From assembly GCA_038258415.1 (NCBI GenBank), contig JBBSPY010000089.1, forward strand, positions 1 to 12,172: 12,172 nucleotides of DNA, in the 5' to 3' direction. The translations under genes and the position numbers were made by a program. The stretch is from Schlegelella_A sp038258415. Its GTDB lineage: Bacteria > Pseudomonadota > Gammaproteobacteria > Burkholderiales > Burkholderiaceae_C. Positions 7,726-12,172 of the stretch are shown in pieces. The notes beneath the pieces were generated by a model. That model was not told the origin of the DNA, made no database searches, and saw nothing but the letters and a program-made list of their open reading frames with translations. Numbering within the stretch: the first letter of the stretch is position 1; each line of letters begins with the position of its first letter.

Positions 7726-7787
7726 CGCTCCCAAGCGCGGCCGCGCACCCTCGGGGGGCAGCGAACGTACTCGAGAGCGTGGGGGCA
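7726..7787. repeat. Probable dispersed GC-rich intergenic repeat
   Basis: The segment between the MaoC and ParA genes contains a perfect 12-base palindrome GCGCGGCCGCGC (7735-7746), then CCCTCGGGGGGCAGCGAACG, and ends in GTGGGGGCA, so GGGGGCA occurs twice (7754-7760 and 7781-7787). This arrangement resembles a repeat I remember from intergenic regions of many Burkholderiales genomes (GCCCCC...GCTCGCT...GCCCCCCGAGGG on one strand). Only one copy is in this window, so its repeated nature is from memory, not seen. Confidence 0.5.
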
Positions 7788-7790
7788 CCA

Positions 7791-8405
7791 TCAATTGACC
7801 CAGGTCACGATCGACTCCCATTGCTCGAGGTCGCGCTCGAAGCGCGACGACGACACGTCCCAGAGCGTCAGGCCATGGGCGGCGAGGTGGACGTAGTTCT
7901 GCGTGTCTCGCAGGAAGCCGAGCAGCGGCACCCGCATCGTCGAGAGGAAACGGCGCAGCTGGTCGGTGGCGATGGTGCCCTCGCGGGTGCGCATGCCGAC
8001 GACGGCGATGTCGACCTTCGGCCCGCGCTTGTGTGCCACGAGATGCTCGACGAAATCGTGCGTCGCGGCGATGTCGAAGATGCTCGGCTGCAGCGGCACG
8101 ACGATCTTGTCGGCGAGCTTGAGCACCTCGTCGAGCCGCTTGCCGTGCAGGCCGGCCGGCGTGTCGAGCACCACGTGGGTGGTGCCCCTGGGCGGCCGGA
8201 CGACGTCTCCGGCGCCCGTCTCCCAGGCATGGATGGTCGGCAGCCCGACGGGGCGCCGGTCGAGCCAGGCTCGCGACGACTGCTGCCGATCGACGTCGCC
8301 CAGCATCACGGCGAAGCCGCGGGAGGCCAGGTAGCCGGAGAGGTTGGTCGACAGCGTCGTCTTTCCCACGCCGCCCTTCGGGTTGGCGACCACGATCACC
8401 GGCAT
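7791..8405 (-). CDS. Small ParA/MinD-type ATPase, no ParB partner
   Basis: This 204-residue cytoplasmic P-loop ATPase has the deviant Walker A motif KGGVGKTT (residues 10-17), a Walker A' aspartate in GDVDRQQS (D39), and a Walker B-type strand HVVLDTPAG (D81). It lacks an N-terminal DNA-binding domain, so it has the size and build of small ParF-like ParA proteins. Such ATPases form ATP-dependent dimers and position plasmids, chromosomes or protein clusters. No parB, centromere-like repeat array or replication gene is nearby, so its cargo is unknown. The ATG at 8405 is set by GGAGG with 6 bases of spacing. It diverges from kefF across 91 bases and is followed on the same strand by the MaoC gene. 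Alternatives are an orphan chromosomal positioning protein or a plasmid remnant. Its base composition matches its neighbours, which favours long residence. Confidence 0.9.
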   Translation of the reverse strand: MPVIVVANPKGGVGKTTLSTNLSGYLASRGFAVMLGDVDRQQSSRAWLDRRPVGLPTIHAWETGAGDVVRPPRGTTHVVLDTPAGLHGKRLDEVLKLADKIVVPLQPSIFDIAATHDFVEHLVAHKRGPKVDIAVVGMRTREGTIATDQLRRFLSTMRVPLLGFLRDTQNYVHLAAHGLTLWDVSSSRFERDLEQWESIVTWVN

Positions 8406-8411
8406 CGCAGA

Positions 8412-8416
8412 CCTCC
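8412..8416 (-). promoter_or_regulatory. Ribosome binding site of the ParA-type gene
   Basis: GGAGG on the minus strand, 6 bases before the ATG at 8405. It is the strongest such site in the window and fixes that start. Confidence 0.7.
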
Positions 8417-8427
8417 GTTTTCGAGTC

Positions 8428-8441
8428 GCAGCCGAGGCTGC
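8428..8441. promoter_or_regulatory. Palindrome in the parA/kefF divergent gap, operator candidate
   Basis: GCAGCC-GA-GGCTGC is a perfect 6-base inverted repeat with a 2-base centre. It lies 23 bases before the ParA gene start and 56 before kefF. Next to it is one of the few AT-richer patches in the window (about 8441-8459), containing TATGTT on the plus strand, weakly like a -10 element. No matching -35 element is visible. Regulator unknown. Confidence 0.35.
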
Positions 8442-8496
8442 TGTTTGAGGTTATGTTAGCGCCGCCCCACCAGCCGCCACCGCGCGCGACCGACGC

Positions 8497-9198
8497 ATGA
8501 CCGCATCCCCACCCGCCGACCCGCTCGCAGACCCCTCCCGACGCACGACCGACGAGGCGCCCACGGGGGCCGACATCCTCGTCCTCGTCGCCCACCCCGA
8601 GCTCGAGCAATCGCGCGCCAACCTGCAGCTGCTCCGCGCCGCGCGCGCCCTGCAGGGAAGGCTGAACGGCCGCGTCGAGGTGCGCGATCTCTACGCCCTC
8701 TACCCCGACTACCTGGTCGACGTCGCCGCCGAGCAGCGCGCGCTCGAGGCGGCACGCCTGGTCGTCTGGCAGCAGCCGATCCACTGGTACGGCATGACGC
8801 CGCTGCTCAAGCTCTGGGTCGACGACGTGCTCGCCTTCGGCTGGGCCTACGGACCCGGCGGCACCCGGCTGCGTGGCAAGGACCTCTGGCTCGTCGCCAC
8901 CACCGGCGGCCCCGAGGACTCGTATCGCCCCGACAGCTACAACCGCTACTTCTTCGATGCCTTCCTGCCGCCGTACGAGCAGACGGCAGCGCTGTGCGGC
9001 ATGCGCTTCCTGCCGCCGCTGCTCCTGCACGGCGCGCACAAGGCCAGCCGCGACGACGTCGACGCGCACGCCCGCTCCTACGCCGACTACCTCGAGCAGT
9101 ACCCGCGCTGGGAGGAGATCGAAAGCCTGGAAGACTGCCCGCAGTGCGAGGTGCCCGAAGGCGCACGACCGGTCGAGTCGACCCTGGAGCCGGCCTGA
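8497..9198 (+). CDS. kefF: KefF-like flavoprotein, ancillary subunit of the Kef K+ efflux system
   Basis: This flavodoxin-fold NAD(P)H:quinone oxidoreductase is expected to bind FMN and dock on KefC at the inner membrane's cytoplasmic side, where it is needed for full K+ efflux. The core (about residues 26-205) follows E. coli KefF: DILVLVAHPELEQSRAN, DLYALYPDYLVDVAAEQ, VWQQPIHWYGMTPLLKLWVDDV, GWAYGPGGT and WLVATTGG. At 233 residues it is longer than the 176 of E. coli KefF. There is an extra 25 or so residues before the core and about 30 after it, including C214-P-Q-C217. The ATG at 8497 has no clear ribosome binding site, but no better in-frame start precedes the core. Its TGA overlaps the ATG of kefC by one base (TGATG), so the two are translated together as in enterobacteria. 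The related KefG is an alternative name. Confidence 0.88.
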   Translation: MTASPPADPLADPSRRTTDEAPTGADILVLVAHPELEQSRANLQLLRAARALQGRLNGRVEVRDLYALYPDYLVDVAAEQRALEAARLVVWQQPIHWYGMTPLLKLWVDDVLAFGWAYGPGGTRLRGKDLWLVATTGGPEDSYRPDSYNRYFFDAFLPPYEQTAALCGMRFLPPLLLHGAHKASRDDVDAHARSYADYLEQYPRWEEIESLEDCPQCEVPEGARPVESTLEPA

Positions 9199-11063
9199 TG
9201 GAGCACGCCTCGCCCTGGCTGACGGCGCTGCTCGTCTACCTCGGTGCCGCCGTCGTCGCGGTGCCGGTCGCCCGCGCTCTGGGCCTGGGCTCGATCATCG
9301 GCTACCTCGGCGCCGGCATCCTCATCGGTCCCTGGGGGTTGAAGTTCATCACCGACCCTCAGGACATCCTGCGCTTCGCCGAGTTCGGCGTCGTGCTGAT
9401 GCTGTTCATCGTCGGCCTCGAGCTCGAGCCGCGGCGGCTGTGGTCGATGCGCAAGCCCATCTTCGGCTGGGGCAGCGCCCAGCTCGGGGGCTCGGCGGCG
9501 CTGCTCACGCTCGTCACGCTGGGCCTGGGCGCCGCCGGGATCGCGGGTGGTCTCGACTGGCGGCTCGCGCTCGTCGCCTCGCTCGGCCTGGCGATGTCGT
9601 CGACGGCGATCGGCCTGGGCGTGCTGGGCGAGCGCAACCTGATGTCGACGGCGTCGGGCGAAAGCATCCTCGCCGTCGCGCTGCTGCAGGACATCGCCGC
9701 CATCCCGATCCTGGCGCTGCTGCCGCTGCTCGCCATCGCCACCGGCCCGCACGAGGGCGGCGGCTGGATCGACGCCGCCAAGGCAATCGGCACCATCGCC
9801 GCGATCGTGCTCGGCGGACGTCTGCTGCTGCGGCCGATGCTGCGCTGGATCGCAGGCAGCAAGACGCCCGAGATCTTCACCGCGGCGTCGCTGCTCGTCG
9901 TCGTCGCCACCGCGGCGCTGATGAACGCGGTCGGCCTGTCGATGGCGCTCGGCGCCTTCCTGGCTGGCGTGCTGCTCGCCGAGAGCGAATACCGGCGCGA
10001 GCTCGAGACCGACATCGAGCCGTTCAAGGGGCTGCTGCTCGGCCTCTTCTTCATCGCCGTCGGCATGAGCATCGACTTCGCGGTCGTCATGCGCCAGCCA
10101 TGGGCGATCGCGGGGATCGTCGCCGGCTTCCTCCTGGTCAAGGCGTTCGTGCTGTGGGCGATGGCACGCGCGATGCCGCTGCCGGCGCTCGAGCGGCCGG
10201 TGTTCGTGCTCCTGCTCGCGCAGGGCGGCGAGTTCGGCTTCGTCGTCTTCCAGACCGCGTTCGGTGCCGGCGTGATCGGCGCCGAGGCACAGTCGCTGCT
10301 CGTCGCGGCGGTCGCCTTGTCGATGCTGCTGACGCCGCTGCTGCTCGTCGCCTCCGACCGCTGGTGGATCCCGCGCATCGCCGGTGCGCGCCGTGGCGCG
10401 GCGATGGAGGAACTGCGGGCGCCGCAGGATGCGCCGGTCATCATCGCCGGGGCCGGCCGCTACGGCCAGATCGTCGGTCGCATGCTGCTCGCCAACGGTG
10501 TGGCCTCGACCGTGCTGGACCACGATGCCGAGGCGATCGAGGGGTTGCGGAAGTTCGGCTGGCGCGTGTTCTATGGCGACGCAACGCGGCTCGACCTGAT
10601 GCGCACCGCCGGCGCTGCCGACGCGAAGGTGATCGTGCTCGCCATAGACGACGCCGACCAGAGCGTCGAGTGCGCGCGGATGATCCGCGAGAACTTCCCC
10701 AACGCGACCATCGTCGCCAGGGCGCGCAACGTCACCCACTATCTCGATCTTCACGACCTCGGCGTGCACTGCATCGAGCGCGAGACCTTCGACTCGGCAT
10801 TGATGAGCGCGCGCAGCGCCCTCGAGCAGCTCGGCTGGCAGCCGCACCAGGCGAGAAACCTGGCGCTGCGTTTTCGCCGCATCAACGTCGCCCAGCTCGT
10901 GGCGCTGGCCCCGCACCGGCAGGACGAGGCGCGGCTCATCGCCGCCGCCACCCAGGGGCGGCAACAGCTCGAACAGCTGTTCGCAATGGAGCGCGAGCAG
11001 GCGGCCGAGCGCACGGCACGGGCGGGCTGGAGCGTCGAGCCGGAGGCGGCCCCGCCGGCCTAG
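9198..11063 (+). CDS. kefC: Glutathione-regulated K+/H+ antiporter, KefB/KefC type
   Basis: This inner-membrane antiporter releases K+ and takes in H+ when glutathione adducts form, acidifying the cytoplasm and protecting it from electrophiles. The 621-residue length equals the usual size. A CPA2-type exchanger domain with about 12 hydrophobic segments fills residues 1-385 or so. It contains the regulatory loop ELETDIEPFKG, in which E270 and D272 match the positions known to hold E. coli KefC closed, followed by LLLGLFFIAVGMSIDF. A TrkA-N/RCK domain follows, with its nucleotide motif GAGRYG at 418-423 and the stretch VLDHDAEAIEGLRKFG. Then comes ARARNVTHYLDLHDLGV and ERETFDSALMSARSALEQLG, as in E. 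coli. The ATG at 9198 overlaps the kefF stop by one base. It ends 15 bases before the convergent rutE-like stop. KefB versus KefC cannot be settled from sequence alone. Confidence 0.93.
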   Translation: MEHASPWLTALLVYLGAAVVAVPVARALGLGSIIGYLGAGILIGPWGLKFITDPQDILRFAEFGVVLMLFIVGLELEPRRLWSMRKPIFGWGSAQLGGSAALLTLVTLGLGAAGIAGGLDWRLALVASLGLAMSSTAIGLGVLGERNLMSTASGESILAVALLQDIAAIPILALLPLLAIATGPHEGGGWIDAAKAIGTIAAIVLGGRLLLRPMLRWIAGSKTPEIFTAASLLVVVATAALMNAVGLSMALGAFLAGVLLAESEYRRELETDIEPFKGLLLGLFFIAVGMSIDFAVVMRQPWAIAGIVAGFLLVKAFVLWAMARAMPLPALERPVFVLLLAQGGEFGFVVFQTAFGAGVIGAEAQSLLVAAVALSMLLTPLLLVASDRWWIPRIAGARRGAAMEELRAPQDAPVIIAGAGRYGQIVGRMLLANGVASTVLDHDAEAIEGLRKFGWRVFYGDATRLDLMRTAGAADAKVIVLAIDDADQSVECARMIRENFPNATIVARARNVTHYLDLHDLGVHCIERETFDSALMSARSALEQLGWQPHQARNLALRFRRINVAQLVALAPHRQDEARLIAAATQGRQQLEQLFAMEREQAAERTARAGWSVEPEAAPPA

Positions 11064-11078
11064 GAGCAGCGCACCGCC

Positions 11079-11699
11079 CTACTCGATCCGGCAGGCTTCC
11101 TCGAATGTGAGGCGGGGGTTGCGCGGCCAGATCTTCGCCGGGTCGCCCTTCCCGAGAGAGCAGATGAAGTTGCTCTTCACCTGCGTGCCGGCGAAGAACG
11201 CCTCGTCGACCTTGGCGTTGTCGAAGCCGCTCATCGGCCCGCAGTCCAGTCCGAGCGCACGCGCGGCGAGGATGAAGTAGCCGCCCTGCAACGTCGAATT
11301 GCGGATCGCCGTCGATTCGATGAAGTCGGGCTTGCCGACGAACCACGCCTTCGCGTCGGTCTGCGGGAACTGCTGGGGCAGCTTCTCGTAGAACTGCATG
11401 TCCATGCCGATGATCGCGGTCACGGGCGCGGCCTCGACCTTGGGTTGGTTCTTCTCGGAGCAGCAGGCGGCGAGTTTCTTCCTCGCCTCGGCCGAATGAC
11501 AGAAGACGATCCGGGCGGGCTGGGTGTTGGCCGACGTCGGCGCCCATTTCATCGTCTCCCAGAGGCGGCGCAGCGTGTCTTCCGACACCGGGTCGGCCAG
11601 CCAGCCCTGCGGGGTGTGCGCGTCGTCGAATAGCTGTTCGGTCGTGATGTTCATGTCGGGCGGCAGGCCTGCTGAATCGGAAACGACGATTGTGGACAT
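11079..11699 (-). CDS. rutE: RutE-like malonic semialdehyde reductase / nitroreductase
   Basis: This 206-residue FMN-dependent nitroreductase-family enzyme in E. coli reduces malonic semialdehyde to 3-hydroxypropionate in pyrimidine breakdown. Its residues 51-66 (KWAPTSANTQPARIVF) carry the FMN-phosphate contacts. AAPVTAIIGMDMQFYEKLPQ, RNSTLQGGYF and RALGLDCGPMSGFD (147-160) follow the RutE pattern closely, as does the LTFEEACRIE end. E. coli RutE is 196 residues. The ATG at 11699 is preferred for GAGG 10 bases upstream. An inner ATG at 11654 would give 191 residues but lacks a site. No other rut gene is near, so it acts outside a rut operon here and may have a general detoxifying role, which would suit its place beside kefFC. 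It is convergent with kefC and divergent from the DUF1841 gene. Confidence 0.9.
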   Translation of the reverse strand: MSTIVVSDSAGLPPDMNITTEQLFDDAHTPQGWLADPVSEDTLRRLWETMKWAPTSANTQPARIVFCHSAEARKKLAACCSEKNQPKVEAAPVTAIIGMDMQFYEKLPQQFPQTDAKAWFVGKPDFIESTAIRNSTLQGGYFILAARALGLDCGPMSGFDNAKVDEAFFAGTQVKSNFICSLGKGDPAKIWPRNPRLTFEEACRIE

Positions 11700-11731
11700 C
11701 GAGACTTGACCTCGAGCGTCGAAGGATTCGC

Positions 11732-11763
11732 CGTCGCCGTTCGCGGCGGGCGAACGCGCGACG
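11732..11763. promoter_or_regulatory. Long imperfect inverted repeat between rutE and the DUF1841 gene
   Basis: The left arm CGTCGCCGTTCGC (11732-11744) pairs with GCGAACG (11750-11756) and, after one unpaired C at 11757, GCGACG (11758-11763). The loop is GGCGG. This gives 13 paired bases with a single bulge, centred between two divergent genes and ending 15 bases before the ATG at 11779. It could be an operator, a leader hairpin controlling the DUF1841 gene, or a chance product of high GC. Confidence 0.4.
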
Positions 11764-11778
11764 CCGACAATGAGGGCC

Positions 11779-12172
11779 ATGTTCTCCCCAAGCCGCGCCG
11801 ACGTCCGCGGGTTCTTCCGCGCCGCGCACCGCAAGCGTGTCGAGGGCGCCGTGCTGACGCCGCTCGAATCGATCGCCGCCGGATGGGCCGACGAGCATCC
11901 GGAGTACGCGGCCTTGCTCGACGCGCCCGACGCCGAAGCCGACGCGCCGATGTCCGACGCCGAGGGAGACTCGGTTCGCGAGAACCCGTTCCTCCACCTC
12001 TCGATGCATCTGGCGATCAGCGAGCAGTTGCAGATCGACCAGCCGCCCGGATTGCGCGCGGCTAGCGAGCGCCTCGCCGCCCGGCTCGGCTCGGCCCACG
12101 CCGCGCAGCACGCGGTCATGGAGTGCCTGGGAGAGGTGCTCTGGCGCGCCCAGCGCGACCGGACCGCGCCCG
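11779..12172 (+). CDS. DUF1841 family protein, 3' end beyond window
   Basis: The reading frame is open from ATG at 11779 to the right edge, 131 codons without a stop. The N-terminus MFSPSRADVRGFFRAAHRK, the middle ENPFLHLSMHLAISEQLQID and the end AVMECLGEVLWRAQRD are the marks of DUF1841, a soluble helical family of unknown function of about 140 residues, so only a few residues are probably missing. An ATG three codons earlier (11770) is possible, but family members start as chosen here. A GAGGG sits only 2 bases before the chosen ATG, which is too close for a normal ribosome binding site. The segment DAPDAEADAPMSDAEGD is a small acidic insertion. The gene diverges from rutE across a gap with an inverted repeat. 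Confidence 0.88.
   Translation, partial: MFSPSRADVRGFFRAAHRKRVEGAVLTPLESIAAGWADEHPEYAALLDAPDAEADAPMSDAEGDSVRENPFLHLSMHLAISEQLQIDQPPGLRAASERLAARLGSAHAAQHAVMECLGEVLWRAQRDRTAP

Noticed and set aside
4695..7748. A single 1017-residue minus-strand protein including the kinase
   Set aside because: The part above 6491 is arginine- and proline-rich translation in the wrong frame across the response regulator and MaoC genes. The GTG at 6491 overlapping the regulator stop is a better start.
7705..9069. A 454-residue minus-strand frame across the ParA gene and kefF
   Set aside because: It shifts out of the ParA frame, its composition is arginine- and alanine-rich, and it crosses the divergent control region.
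9087..10964. A 625-residue minus-strand frame opposite kefC
   Set aside because: Its composition is unlike a protein, it shows no motif and no ribosome site, and it lies wholly antisense to a well-supported antiporter.
11706..11711. TTGACC as a -35 element for the DUF1841 gene
   Set aside because: It is a good hexamer, but the bases 17 positions on are GC-only and do not resemble a -10 element.
11079..12119. A 346-residue version of the rutE-like protein
   Set aside because: The first 140 residues are antisense to the DUF1841 gene and resemble no enzyme. The start at 11699 gives the family's normal length.

Overview
This window looks like chromosome from a high-GC betaproteobacterium of the order Burkholderiales, probably near Rubrivivax, Methylibium or Leptothrix. 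The evidence is the very GC-rich codon use and the run of metG, a DUF3460 gene, a Kdo hydroxylase gene and scpA, a combination I associate with that order. The lineage is an inference from family knowledge, as no search was run. I see no tRNA, rRNA, CRISPR array, insertion sequence or phage gene. Coding density is high, and no gene-free stretch exceeds about 100 bases.

Left block (1-4667, + strand): the 3' part of metG (methionyl-tRNA synthetase), an unrecognised 223-residue protein with a TTG start, a small DUF3460 protein, a Kdo 3-hydroxylase that modifies lipopolysaccharide, and scpA (condensin kleisin). The last three are tightly packed, with a 2-base gap and then a 4-base ATGA overlap, so they are probably one transcript.

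Middle block (4695-8405, - strand, convergent with scpA): in transcription order, a small ParA-type ATPase without a ParB partner, a MaoC-type (R)-hydratase, a NarL/LuxR-type response regulator, and a membrane hybrid histidine kinase that overlaps the regulator by 4 bases (GTGA). The kinase has its own C-terminal receiver, so the pair carries two receiver domains. A GC-rich segment of 60 bases between the ParA and MaoC genes resembles a dispersed intergenic repeat I recall from Burkholderiales genomes.

Right block: a kefF-kefC pair (8497-11063, + strand) diverges from the ParA gene across a 91-base gap that holds a 14-base palindrome. It encodes a glutathione-gated K+/H+ antiporter and its flavoprotein partner, which protect against electrophiles. 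Convergent with it is a rutE-like nitroreductase gene (- strand). Diverging from that is a DUF1841 gene that runs off the right edge. The 79-base rutE/DUF1841 gap contains a strong imperfect inverted repeat.

Most genes here belong to known families. The less explained parts are the two-receiver signalling pair beside a MaoC gene, the orphan ParA facing kefFC, the unknown protein after metG, and the inverted repeats in the two divergent gaps.
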